Positions 1-11,681 of a stretch of 64,000 bases of DNA are shown here, piece by piece. Each line of letters opens with the position of its first letter. Within the stretch, counting starts at the first letter, position 1. The DNA is from Nymphaea colorata (lineage: Eukaryota; Streptophyta; Magnoliopsida; Nymphaeales; Nymphaeaceae): the NCBI RefSeq assembly GCF_008831285.2, contig NC_045140.1, forward strand, positions 24,942,131-25,006,130. Direction: 5' to 3'. Position numbers and translations under genes: made by a program. The notes beneath the pieces are model-generated. The model did no database searches, had not been told where the DNA came from, and saw only the letters and a list, made by a program, of their open reading frames with translations.

Positions 1-1602
1 AAAAAATTCTTATTATATTTTATTTCAATTACTTTAATGCTTCTTGTCTTTTATTTGAGTGCCTCTTAAATTTTTCTTTAGTCCCAATTATATTCAATTC
101 CCTTAAAAATTGAAAAAAATGACCAACGGTCGATGTAAAAGTTAAATATTTATATAGGTATGCTGTATTTTTTTTTTTCTTAGAAGAGAGTAAAATTAAA
201 CGCATATAATAAATTTAAACTCATATAATAATTCTCAGTTTCTTTACCTTTGATAAAAAAAAATTGAGCATACGTTTGCTTTAAATTTAAATTTCACTTT
301 TCAACTTTTTTTTTTTTGAAAATCTTTATTTGAACTTAGTATTTTTGGCAATATACACTAAAGTTTAAAGTGGTTAAATAATTAGTATCTCTAGCCTAAA
401 AGAAGCATTTAAATTCTCCTGCAACGACATTATTGGCACGAATGAATCCCACAACTTTTTAACAAATTAAGAAAATATCAACACGACAAGACTAAAAAAA
501 TAATAAAATTTCTACATTAGACTTCATAAACTGTGGCATTCACATTTCATATTTTTTATTCGTGTATGACATTATGAATTTAAGAAAATTAATTAATTTG
601 TTAATGACTAAGCAAGTTTGGAAACTTGCGCTGCTTTAGACGAAATTTCTAGTTGCCGTTGCTTTGGTGCTAAGCCTGGGCGCACTAATGCAAAGTTGGG
701 TCACCACAAATGAATGATGCTCACAAACAGAAGACAACCACAATGATTGGGTGACGTTGCTTCTTCTATCCGAAAATCAGTATGATATGATGCAAAATAG
801 ACAGTGCTTTATCATTGACGAGAGATTTTTATATGAAACTTATGAACAGGGTATGAAGAAGGGGAATGAGAAGGCAACATCAACTTGCAGTAGATAGTGA
901 GTATTTATTGAGTTACATAATTGGCTCTTAGATTATAGCACCCTCAATGTAATGCATTGGAAGACCCAATAACTTAGAAATTCCTTATCACGTCGTTTAG
1001 GGGATGTTCGGCAGTAAGGATAATGAGTGAGTGTCTGATGAATCTGCCCCAAATGTTAGAGACTATATTCATGAAATGTTAAAACTAGTGCTCCACAGAT
1101 TTGCTTTAAAATTTAAAACAGATTATATAGACGTTTGACCAAGAATATGCAATAAAAATATTTCAAATTATTGATTCATTGCAACTGATGGCCCAGAACT
1201 AATACAAGTTAGAGTTTTTTATCTAATCCATTTATTTCAATACTTCCACGAGGGTTGTTAGCATTTATTAAATTTGTTTATATTTAATAAGGAAACTATT
1301 AAATCAAATGAAAAAGACGATGTGCCTGGGTGGCAGTGGTGTGAAAACTTGTTTACTTATATTTGGGACCTTTGGGGTAAGTAGGGTTTTTCACTACTTG
1401 GTAAAAGGCCAAAGCCCCCACCCAACCTTTCATTCCCCCTTAAAGTATAAAGTCTGTTTTTGATACCTCGAGGTGCCACCCTTACGATGCTTCAACTTAC
1501 AAGCTAGTGGTCCCTTTTCGCATCATAGAGAGTTGATGCCCTTGGAATTCAAAATGAAAACTGGCCACCTACCAGCCCCATCTGTTGCACCAACCCCCTC
1601 GG

Positions 1603-1685
1603 GAACCTTAGCTCCATGAAAACATACTGCTTCTGAAACACTGGAAACCTTGGCTCCATGGAAATATGCTGCCGCTGAAACATGG
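1603..1685. repeat. Imperfect 41-bp tandem dimer
   Basis: Two adjacent copies of a roughly 41-bp unit are visible. Each begins with GAA(A)CCTT and continues through GCTCCATG to CTGAAACA. They differ at several positions, so this is an old small duplication. Confidence 0.7.
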
Positions 1686-3507
1686 AACCATTGTAATGCT
1701 AAATCAAAATACTATGTACGAGTAGTCTGAATTGAAATAATTCTAGAATGGCAAACAAGTATAGCCTCTTACTCACTAGGAACATGTAAATCCATTTAAA
1801 ATAAAAAAAAATATGCATGTTCAATGGAACTGTTGTTTCTATCGGAAATCATTAGTTAACGGAACAAGTAAAAATAAATGGATAGGGCTTTGTGTTTATC
1901 TCAGGTTAATAAATTTTTCTCAATTGGATCGGATTATGTCTTGTCTGGATAATACATATTCTAGCTGACTAAGCCTAATCCTTCTTGTTTTGTCTTGAAG
2001 CAAAGATATCAATGTAGCCGGTTCGTCCTACTCAGCAAGACCATAAGGCAAATTACCCTTAGAATGTACATATCGTTTCTACTAACTTGGTTTGACATCA
2101 AAGTTACATGAACAAACTAGTTACAAATGGATCAGTTTAGACGGATAATTTTATTTAGATCAGGGGTTATTTCCACATCTAGATCATTAAAATAGAATTC
2201 AGTGATGCTTCAGATAGAACTTAGATCATTATGGCATCCTGCACCAAAATCTGGAACACCGACATGTGAAAATGTGAAATGAATTCCCTTACGGTTTTTA
2301 ATCATACTGGCTATGTTTCTTTTGATACATTTTGCTAGAATTCGTATAATGCAAAACTTCAGATTTAGATTTGGTCACAAAAAATTAGAAACTTTAATAT
2401 TTAGATGTGAATTGAGACAATATGTACAATAGTATTTTGATTTGGATTAAAATATATTAGCAATTTGTCCATTTCTGATCCATTTAAGAAATATAGAACG
2501 AACTTTTGATATGTTCGTAACAGTACCATCCTTTATGTCCTCACTCCCTTATAGATTTGGTAACTGGGTTAATTTTATAGTAGCACCTGCATGCTCCTTT
2601 TCTCTTATTCAACATATAAGAACCCCTCGCTCAATGGTTTGGAAGGTACAAGTTCTTTTAATCATTTATCTCAGTGACAATTATTTTTGTTATTAAATTG
2701 TTATCTTCTCTTGTTCAATGCTCTAAGCGTACTGCATATTATCTATAGTTCAAATTACCATCCCTATCATTTGTTCATATGCTAATAATTTCTAAAAAAT
2801 TTAAATATGCTGATATACGATAGAAATGTTAACAAAGTTTTCACTTCGTTTTGTGTCGTCCATATACAAGGTTTGCTTCACCAGTATATAAATAATTTCG
2901 ATGTAGACTGAATAAGATTCCTGCACGGATTACTTTTCAATACAATTCAAGGCCGATAGATGCAAAGGCTATTAAGTTGGCTACACTATTTGTTTTAATA
3001 CAAAATTTTTATGGAAGCTGCTATAGCCAATCCTGGTCTTTCTTCATAAATTGCCTCGTGTTCACATTTGATTATTGTTACTTTTGTTGTTAAGGCTTTG
3101 CTTCTAGGGCAGGTTCTCTCAGCAGTTAACAAGGGAAGACAGCATTTATAGATCTATAAGACATGGATTCTGTATGTTACCTTTAATTTTATGTTATAAA
3201 CTATTACTATTGTTATTATATTGTGAAAATTATTTTGATTTTGCTATTAAGGATAAGATGAAAGGTACTCCAGAATACATATTCGTTATTTCCAAAACTA
3301 GTCCACCTACTTGAGTGCGAGGAATATAGCACACGGGGGCGGGGCTGTCAAACAAGTTGGACAAATCCAGGGTGATTCGATCGCTTTTGTATTTTCTCGG
3401 TCTAAAGCTTAGGCTTACGTCTGGCTCGGTCGCCTACGATTAGAAGAGTAAGTATGTGTTCAGCTTGCCAAATCTGCTGTGTGTGTGTAATACGCTCTCT
3501 GTGTGCG

Positions 3508-3562
3508 TACACGTGTGTGTGTGAGAGAGAGAGAGACAAAGAGCGAGAGAGAGAGAGAGAGA
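3508..3562. repeat. GT/GA microsatellite
   Basis: A GT run passes into an interrupted GA run. Arg-Glu-rich open frames across this stretch are artefacts of the dinucleotide repeat. Similar GT-GA tracts recur near 5.9, 26.2 and 53.2 kb. Confidence 0.85.
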
Positions 3563-3869
3563 AGCACATGTCTTTTCAATTAATCAACTTCTATGCACCG
3601 AAATACGTGTGCTTTGTATGTTTATATGTACAAAGGTACAAAATTCATATACTGATGTGATGTACAAGTGCTTGTATGCATGTAAATGTCTGTGGATGCT
3701 TTTAAATGCGTGTAGATGCTTGTGATATAAAGTTCAAAAGTTTTTGTTAAAGCTCTTATAAGTTTGAACGTCCCTTTGATGTTTTATTATTTGGAGAATT
3801 TGACAAACGACATGAATATTAAACTCAATATATACCATCTAGTATAATAGTATGATTTTATCCAAGTAG

Positions 3870-5886
3870 CACTTGTAAAGTTTCACTGGCACGAACCCGA
3901 CCGTTGACCATAACCGAAAATTATCCATGCACTGTGTATGACGACGCCAGCATGGCTGGGCACGACAAATGCACCGTTCGGCCACCACATTGCTGCTGGT
4001 TGAGAGCCTGTCCAGCTTCTTCGGCCTGCGATAAGTTTTCAGGAAAACAACAAAAATGAGCACCACACCAAGTCACGGAAAACGCATCCGTGGCAGCACC
4101 TGCGACTCGCGGTGGAAGCCTGAAATGCGTTGATGGGAAGAGAGCTGCAGCGACAATAGGGACACTCAGCAAGTTGTATCCAAGCCTACACAAGTAGTTT
4201 GAGCTAACCCGCAAGTATGTCGTCTTCGAGAGGTCTGTGAGAGTTACAACTTCTTCCAAGTTGCTTCATCAGGACGATGTATGCTGCTTGAATGGCGATA
4301 TCTGTGTCAGCACCAGCAGCCATACCAATATCTGCAGCAGATGCCATCTCCCACCATCGGAACTGCTAAACCAGACATCTGACACACACACACATATATA
4401 GTGAATGCTCCACAATTAGCTCATACAAATCTACGCTTTATCAGTAAAAAAAGAAAGAGAGAATAAGTTAGAGAGGAAAACCAGTAAAAGAAGATGCAGA
4501 GGAGAGAAAAGCCCGCCGTCCATCTATTTGCGATGGACAATTCAAATGATTAGGCATGGGTTCATATATATATATATATATAAGCGTGTGGCTTTTCTTT
4601 ATCACTTTCTCAGTTTCTCTCCCTCTTTGTTCTCTTTTCTTTTCCTCTTCACATTTGTCAATTTTAGGAGTAGAATGAGACTTAAAAACCTCACACACAC
4701 ATATATATATCCATGTTAGTGTGGGACAGTGTTTGATAATTGAAAGAAAGCAATATCTTTTGTTGCCCAATGCTTTAGTATAGATGATTACGTGAGACGT
4801 ACCTGTAGTTTTTCTTTATTTTATCTGCTTTGTTATCTGGTTTAGCACCTGCAATGACATTGTCAACCCCAAGCTCTTTAGACACAGCATTTGCTGTACC
4901 CCAGTCATCCCTTGTGACCATTATAGTTTTGATGCACATGGACCCGAGAATGGAAATGACTTCTTGAGCATTGTCCTTCAATGAGTCAGATATGGCCATG
5001 ATCCCCACCAGCTCTTCATTCATAGAAACTAGTATCCTTATCAGTGCCAAGTTTTCATTCTCTTCCATGATTTCAGAGGCTTCAATGGCAATAGTAACAC
5101 TGGAGTTCAGCATCAAACATTTGTTCCCAGTTAGTATTGCTTCGTTAAAAAGGGTGGCCTTCACACCATGGCCAGTAACAGATCAAAACTCTGCACATCA
5201 GGCAAGGCAGGCCTATTTTCCTCCCTGAATATCTTTGCATGCTCAACAATGGTCTCGACCAGAGGGTGCTCACTTTTCAACGGCAAAGCATATTCACTCA
5301 TTCACGCTTTAAAATTGCAAAGTTCAAACTATTAATTAAGAGCTCACCATTCTGACGTGGTTGTAGACAGCACAAGTGACCAGTAAACATGAACGACAAA
5401 ATAGTCTACGCTGTCTGAGAACTAAAATCAATTACCAGAATGACAGAGGTTTGTATCATTTCTAGTCAAGCAGACTTTCTCTCATGAAGAAGGCCACAGT
5501 GTTAGCTAAACAACAAGAACAGTTAACATTTAAACCAATTTAAATGTCCTCTCTCGTTAAGCATAACCTGCTAAGACTCTATGTGACACGTTCGCTAGGA
5601 CCCTTCACCTATGCCAGTTTAATCAGGTAGTCTTGCTGCAGGAATTGGCATGGTTCTTCAAAGGCTGATTGAGATTCAGATGCATCAAACGATAGTTACT
5701 TTTTGAGTTCTAAATTTTAACACTTAGCTCTAAGAATATGCCCCAAGGAATAGATTTATGCAGCAATTTACTAAGCAATATGGAGTTCATAGACTCAACG
5801 CTCACTTAGTCCTTCTGGATTTCAACAACGAAGTTGCTGAATCCTCAAAGCCAACCCCAATTGTCTAAACATTTCTGAGCAGTCAT

Positions 5887-5926
<40 letters not shown>

Positions 5927-6440
5927 ATCTCTCTCACACACACATTGACACATATGGTATTTAACACAACAAAGAACGTGCAATAGTTTCCTACCATACG
6001 TACCCAATTTATTACTGTTTTTTTTTTTTGCAAATTGGATGTGTAATTGCATTGTGCCCACATGTAGATTATGATATACCTCAGTTGCTGCCACTAGTTC
6101 ATAAAAATCACAGAGAACCGTATCCTTCCAAAGCTTTTGCGCTGATAACTGCAAGTTTTGCCTGTCGACCTAGAAACATTCCAGAAACACATAATTTCCA
6201 AGCATTAGCATTTCGTTTTCTCATTCGAGCAGCTATCCCACTGTAGGATAGGACGCTAACCTCGCGTGCATTCTCCAATGCCTAAGCACCTACTCTAGTA
6301 CTAACCATGATAGCAGTGAGGGTGAAAAGGCTTAGTGCACAGGGTCAGGCGATGACCATGACAGAAATGCCAAACTAAAGGGCAAGCTGAAAGCTATCCG
6401 GAGAAGAGGGAATCCATGATTGCCGCTAGGCATTAAAGAA
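3870..6440 (-). pseudogene. HMA5-like: HMA5-like P1B-type copper-transporting ATPase pseudogene
   Basis: Reading the minus strand from about 6.43 kb downward gives pieces in the order of a plant heavy-metal (Cu+) P1B ATPase. First comes the transmembrane segment with SSPDSFQLAL and GISVMVIA-stop-PCAL, then FYELVAATEV (to 6080), SEHPLVETIVEHAKIF (about 5200-5280), the P-domain stretch with VGIMAISDSLKDNAQEVISI and AGAKPDNKADKIK (about 4800-5160), DIGMAAGADTDIAIQAAYIVLMK-like sequence split in two (about 4260-4340), and the C-terminal membrane pair ending LKTYRRPKKL (about 4000-4250). The family pumps Cu+ across membranes. This copy cannot work: the first Cys of the CPC metal site is a TGA (6345-6347), the phosphorylated DKTGT motif is not recognisable, the hinge TGD reads TRD, and there are several frameshifts. 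TA and CT microsatellites occupy the former introns. Confidence 0.85.
5897..5948. repeat. CT/CA microsatellite in the HMA5-like pseudogene
   Basis: A CT run of about 28 bp is followed by a shorter interrupted run and a CA run. It lies between the SEHPL-bearing and FYELVAATEV-bearing pieces, in former intron sequence. Confidence 0.85.
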
Positions 6441-8030
6441 GCAAAAACGACCTGCAAAACACAAGAAAAAATTGAAAACACTAGTTCAACCACACTTAAC
6501 TACTTGTGCAGGTTCTTGCATCACATGAATCATCACCAATGACTTTCTCTGATCGCAAAGAACTGGACCGCTATGAACTAAACCAACTTGACACAAATAA
6601 CCAACAAAAGACAGGGCTTGGATCTAGTAAATGCATGATGTCAACTGCATCCTAGTTTGACAATCTCAATTGAGACACCAGGAAACACAGATGCATTGAC
6701 ATAAGCAGGCAATAATTTAGACTGGTGCTTGCCTAAGCATAAATGAGGAAACGTCCTCCATCTCTGTCTTATGGGCACCAAAAGAACCCCCTGCGGGCCT
6801 GCCTATTCAAATCAATGGGCATTAACGGACAACAAATGACCCTAGCTTTAGATAACTAATGAATGCATTCCACCATGACTTTTTCTTAACAAAGTTATTA
6901 CAGCATGAGGCATGAATATAAAGAGATAAAAATTAGAGGCGTTCGCATGAAATACTTAGTTACAATCTGCAAGTTTTTGAATTGAAGCTCTATCTAACTG
7001 TGCTGCAGCTGCTGCTCCAACCAATTGAACAATCTATGAAGGAGCTCTTTCTAACCCAACACGCATGACCTTGACATGACTAGGCAATCCTACTTCCACG
7101 GTGGTCCGTTATACTATTCGGGATTCCAGTTAGCCGATCGCTCCATTTTTACGAAGTTTTTGCCGTTGAATGGTCGCTTTTCAATGAGTTACATCTCAAA
7201 TATTTGCTTCACAATACTTTTCTTCAGTAATTTTTCGAGACATATCTTTTTGGTATATTTTCAAGTCTGCAGTTTGCGTTGCAACTATGCGGTGTGTGAG
7301 CAGCATTTCGTTTAATTAGCGAAAACTTCTATCTTTATTTTTATTTTTTAAATAATTAATTAGACTTGTTTTCGTATCTTGGGTATGCTTCAATGTCTCT
7401 CTTTTATAATAAGAAAAATTGATTGATGTCTCAAAAGATGATAATAGGGACCAAATGGTGGCAGGGCGATTGAAAAGGAGAGTTTCATCATTTCTGCACG
7501 CAACTAACACGGAAATATAAAAAAATTGATTGAAAATTTGCTAGGTCGTTACGCGAATCCAAAACTATAAGCAATTAATTTTAATGGAAAAATGGCAAAA
7601 TTAAAGAGCGCTAAAAAAGATTATCAACGTTGACAATATCGGTATAGCAGTGAGTACAGGCTTGCTTCCCCACATGGCGTACGTATGCATCGTTCAGTAT
7701 CAATATATATTTAATTATGCTCTATTTTGGAATAAAAAATTAAATTTATTTTGAATTCGGTTTTTAAAAATAAAACTATACAACGTAAACTCCTTCCGGC
7801 GCCATAAGTTGTTGTCAATAAGAAGAGACAGGCGTTTGATAACGATTGGACATCTCCAAGATTTTTGCTCTATTTACCATTCCACCAAGTCCCAATCAAA
7901 CAGAGCAACGGAATCCCAAAAAACAAATCAAATGAATCCACACAAGGTACCGCTTTTTCTACCAATTTAGCTCAATCAGTTTCTTCCTTTCCCCCTTCTA
8001 CTATTTGTGGCTAATAAAAATTAGGATACC
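6441..8030. other. Intergenic stretch without a recognised gene
   Basis: AT-rich spacer between the ATPase pseudogene and a copia remnant. Open frames of up to 79 codons (7076-7315) show no motif or family resemblance. The first few hundred bases may hold decayed upstream ATPase exons that I cannot recognise. Confidence 0.5.
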
Positions 8031-8800
8031 TTTCAATTAGATTTAAAAAATGTCGTTTTATATGGAAATTTGGAAGATCATGAGGTTTATATGGAACCGC
8101 CCCCTTGAGTCAATTATGGAGATGGTGGTATCCGGTATGCAGCCTTTTAAAAAAAAAAAAATCTGTTTATGGTATCACACAGTCTCCTCAAACATGGTCT
8201 TCATACTAAGAAATTTTCTTATCAATAGTGGATTCAAAATATTAATGTGGACTGTACCATTTCAGTTCCCATACAACCAACAACATTGTTATTGTCATCT
8301 GACTCATCTCCCTTGTGGTTGATGATATCGTCATGATAGGAAACAACAACCATCTGAAGAAAATAAATCAATGTTGGATGACAAGTTTGAATTCAAAGAT
8401 TTAGGAAAACTTAGACGCTCTTGAGAATTGAGGTTGCTCATTCAAAAAGGGTATTTTCTTATGTCAACGAAGGTGCGTTTTGGATATTCCCAAAGGAACC
8501 AGCTTTCTCGAACCAAAGCCAATTGCAACACCTCTTTGAACCAATGAAATTCAGAAAGGATGATGAGGAACACATCACAATGTTGGAAGTTTTCAAAGGC
8601 CTATTGAAAAGTTGATTATTACTAGGCCTGATATTACGTTTGTTGTCAATTTGATAGTCCAATTTTTGAATTCGCTTTGAACCTCTTATTTAAAAATTGC
8701 TCGGCAGAATTGGAAAGTGAGTCCAGGGAAAGGGATTTTAATGAAGAGGAATAACAGTTATATTGTCATTTGACGTACAGATGCATGAGTGGACAGAATA
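8031..8800 (+). mobile_element. Degenerate Ty1/copia reverse transcriptase / RNase H remnant
   Basis: Translations in shifting plus-strand frames match the copia polymerase in order. QLDLKNVVLYGNLEDHEVYM (8031-8090) resembles the RT LDVKNAFLHGDLEEEVYM region. It is followed by KKSVYGITQSPQTW (about 8150-8205), VDDIVMIGNN (the YVDD active-site region with Tyr lost, about 8320-8350), EFKDLGKL and RIEVAHSKRG (8390-8450), and KLIITRPDITFVVNLIVQFL before the RNase H part. The element is dead, with many stops and frameshifts. No LTRs, integrase or gag are visible next to it, so it is a fragment. Confidence 0.85.
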
Positions 8801-8822
8801 TCAAAATGATAAAAGTTTTTTT

Positions 8823-8989
8823 CTATCGGCACCGAAATTGAAATGTTTTCATTAGTAAATGCAGTTCCCAAGACTAATGTTCGTTTGTGGTGCTTACATA
8901 TCATGTATAAAATGGCATAGATAAGGCCCAGCAGTTGGGACTTTGTCCTCCCTGCTGCCGAAACCTCGAAGCTCCATCCTCGTTTTCCT
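8823..8989. repeat. Composite dispersed repeat with halves reused elsewhere
   Basis: Bases 8823-8869 recur in inverted orientation at 41207-41253, and bases 8871-8989 recur inverted at 56647-56765, both nearly identical by eye. The minus strand here is open (about 8758-9054) but the product resembles no family I know. The two parts are adjacent here and separate elsewhere, so this is either the parent sequence or a junction product. Confidence 0.8.
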
Positions 8990-9016
8990 AGCATATCAAT
9001 CAAATGCAGCCCTCCT

Positions 9017-9310
9017 CTTCTCAATTCTTCAACGATGGTCCTTTGTGTTTCCATCTGCTCTCATTTTCATCTTTCAATCACGATCACATCATAAATCATA
9101 ATACCAAATAATTAAAATAATAATGTAAATCAGAAGTATGGAATATTACTTACGCGCCAAACCAAGTAGCCCACCACTTTCAATAATAAGTGCCCCATTA
9201 TCGATATTATAATTTGTCCGATTTTTCTTCTCAATTCTTCGACTATGGTCCTTTGTGTTTCGATCTGCTCTCATTTTAATATTTGAATCATGAACACAAT
9301 TAATACCAAA
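9017..9310. repeat. Direct duplication of an ~85-95 bp segment (9017-9110 and 9227-9310)
   Basis: The sequence starting CTTCTCAATTCTTC and running through CTTTGTGTTT, TCTGCTCTCATTTT and AATACCAAATAA appears twice, 210 bp apart. On the minus strand both copies read ETQRTIVEELRR. They lie immediately downstream of the terpene synthase first exon, so they could be a duplicated second-exon start. That reading is unproven. Confidence 0.65.
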
Positions 9311-9344
9311 TAAGAAAAATTAAATAAGAAGTATGGGAACTTAC

Positions 9345-9560
9345 TGATATTGCTCTGATAATGGATTGGATGCAGTCATAATTCCATGTACTTGGCTGGT
9401 ATCTCGAAGGCCTTCTTTGAGTAGCAGACCTACCGCGGCCCTCAGCCCTAGGCCCACATCTCACAAGGGTGGTGCTCCATGGTTTGAAAGTAGCCATGGT
9501 ACTAGGAACAAACTTGGGGGAAATAGCGAAAGGGATAGAAATGGAGGCAAGATGAGCCAT
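9345..9560 (-). pseudogene. First exon of a plastid-targeted terpene synthase (TPS)
   Basis: The minus strand opens with ATG at 9560 and encodes 72 codons: a Ser/Thr-rich, acid-poor leader typical of a plastid transit peptide, then RRPSRYQPSTWNYDCIQS. The spacing of Arg-Arg to Trp is exactly RRX8W, the N-terminal motif of plastid monoterpene synthases, and YQPSxWxYDxIQS is the usual continuation. The exon ends in phase 0 at a GTAAGT donor (9339-9344). Known TPS genes have six or more further exons, including the DDxxD metal site, and I see none downstream. Only a duplicated VEELRR-like stretch follows, so this is called a 5' gene fragment. The exon itself has no internal stop. Confidence 0.75.
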
Positions 9561-9599
9561 TAGAACCTTGCGTCCTTTGCGTCCTTTATAGAATTTATA

Positions 9600-9711
9600 G
9601 AGTTTCGTTCGAGTGCATTCGAGTGTCCCTTGCGTGTTTATGATGGTTAGATAATTTTGATAAGTTCAATCGCTTAAATATGGTGTTTATGTAAGATATA
9701 AATGTTTGGCC
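9600..9711. repeat. Half-element related to the palindrome at 23.7-24.0 kb
   Basis: The sequence GTTCGAGTGCATTCGAGTGT, followed by GGTTAG, ATTTTGATAAG, CTTAAATAT and GTTTGGCC, matches one arm of the palindrome at 23715-24002. It is a single arm only. Related elements therefore flank both sides of the 12-kb tandem array. Confidence 0.75.
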
Positions 9712-9773
9712 TTTTTTCCTTTCCATATAAATAGAGTCATTAAAAACTATGGTCTTAAATGGTCTGTTGATGT

Positions 9774-9868
9774 GACGTTACTGACTTACTGTAAAGAAGT
9801 TTTTGTTTCAGTGCTGCATGAAAGCCGTCTCAATGTGGAAGATGACTCGAAAGTGCAGACAACCAATA
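9774..9868 (+). repeat. Detached fragment of the tandem-array sub-repeat
   Basis: About 95 bp (GACGTTACTGACTTACTGTA onward, through CTGCATGAAAGCCGTCTCAA and GTGCAGACAACC) equal a sub-repeat that occurs several times inside the array at 10.9-22.9 kb. It lies about 1 kb left of the array and is more diverged, so it is probably an older copy or a broken array edge. Confidence 0.8.
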
Positions 9869-10884
9869 CCATTAACTAAAAAGAGAATTAATTGTATTGT
9901 GGTTATATCTTGTCTACTTGTCTTTTTGGTACCTGGCATTTTAACTTTGTAATGGTGTGTAATTTTGCATTGTCCCTCGAGGAGGACCAGTTAAATGCAA
10001 GTATTTCAAGAAAATAAAGTAAGATTCTACATTTTCCATTATTTCTAAACACATTAATATGAATCTGCATAACTTGGACCAATGATATCAAATTTACTTC
10101 CAAGTCACACTAATGTAGCCATTTTCAAAAGCACACCTATGTTTTGCACCACTTAATCTCATGCATCACTTAAGTTGGTGTTAGTGCGATAAAAGAACTA
10201 AAACACTCTCAAATAAAACAAATTTTAAGTTTATTAGTTTGTATTACTCTCTTCAAATATACCCAACAATATCAGTAGGTCAATACTCAATTTACTTAAA
10301 TTTTTTTTAATCTAATTATTTTGATAAATATGTTTTTTTCTTTATCCAAAAAAAAAAGTTGGTGAGGTCCAAGATGCTTATCCACCGGCCTACGTGAGTG
10401 CAGACCACTTAAAACCATCTAAGAATGTTTTAGCCAACAAATCCCTGAACTTAGGCTTCCACATAGGGAATCTCTCTCTTGAATTTATGAGATGAAACCT
10501 TGCTCGGCTGCGAGGGTTTCATGACTTCAGATTTCTCATTTATTCTAAAGTATTCATCTTCCTTTGCAGCGGCCTCCTACCTCTGCTGCCATCTTCCTCC
10601 ACAGCAGCATTTCAGCATTAAGCTAGCTGTCATCTTCTTTGTAGCATGCTTAAACGAGTTAAACGAGATCAACCTCTACTTCAGACACGCTTGTTCTAGC
10701 GGATCTTGAGTTAATGTTATATAACTTGATTCGTGCTTATGCAAAATAGAAGACGAGCCGAGCCTCCGAGCTCAAGTTGGCCCAAGCCTAGGCTCGACTC
10801 GGCTCGTGTTTACCACCTATTTTTCTTAAAAGATAAACCCAGTCAAAGCCGTTGTTTACTTTACTTTAAACCGTTTTTGTTCGC
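9869..10884. other. Spacer without a recognised gene
   Basis: No family-like open frame is visible. A GC-rich stretch near 10740-10815 contains several GAGCC/GGCTC pairs able to fold (GCCGAGCC and GGCTCG), resembling a small dispersed repeat. Confidence 0.5.
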
Positions 10885-11681
10885 AAATGAATTTAGACTT
10901 TAAACAAATCTAGTTTTGAATCAAACGCTTGGTTTTCTCTCTTTTATGAGAGTTTGCAACCGAATTCCCTAGGGCCGACCACTTCACCTTTCAATTTTGA
11001 AGTTGTTTTTGATATTCACCTTTCAATTTTTAAGTTGTTTTTGATATTATAACCATTTTCAATAGGTTCAATACAAGTCAATTCTCAATTTCTTTCATTT
11101 ACAATTAAATCTCATTCAGATCTGGATATTATCCTCATATTTTTATATTCAAGCTACCAATTTAGATTTATATCTATGTTCAAATTCAAAACCTGTTCTG
11201 GACTATAGATTTTAATCCAAGTACTCCTCGATCCATTCTCAATATCTATTATCTATTCCAGGTCTGGGTTTCCTTTTCGAATCCCTGTCCAATCCAAATT
11301 CAAGTCCAGATTACTATACGCTATCTACAGTCTGAAATCCCTCAATTCAAACCCACTAAATATGGAATCCGGTTTCTAGCATACACCCACAATGATTGAA
11401 TCCACTTCCAATTCTATCAGAAGAGGCGTCCTAAGCTATGCAAGTCCAAATGTATGAACTAGGTCGCTAGATTAGATCCTTACTCAAGTATATGATCTAG
11501 ACCATCGTTAAAATTCAGTCCATTATTCATTTTGATCTTTCAATCTCGATCGATCTAAAACTAAAACTTCATATAAGATCCATGTCTAGACCAGAACAAA
11601 TCTCCTATTTGCTTTATTTCTGGTTTCAGACCACAATTCAAAACACCAACTAATTTCCAGAGCCAAAATTGAGTTCTCAAA

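Larger units (their letters stand above)
1..3860. other. AT-rich intergenic DNA without a recognised gene
   Basis: The stretch is AT-rich with many poly-A and poly-T runs and stop codons in all frames. The longest open frames are about 60-70 codons and resemble nothing I know. The only structured pieces are an imperfect 41-bp tandem pair near 1.6 kb and a GT/GA microsatellite near 3.5 kb. I see no RNA gene. Confidence 0.6.

Noticed and set aside
3454-6154. Frames with Arg-Glu repeats at 3454-3660 and 5845-6154
   Set aside because: The repeats are translations of GA/CT microsatellites, not protein domains.
8758-9054. 98-codon minus-strand frame as a gene
   Set aside because: It is unrecognised and split between dispersed repeats found at 41.2 and 56.6 kb, so it is kept only as repeat DNA. 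A relation to TPS exon 2 was considered but is too weak.
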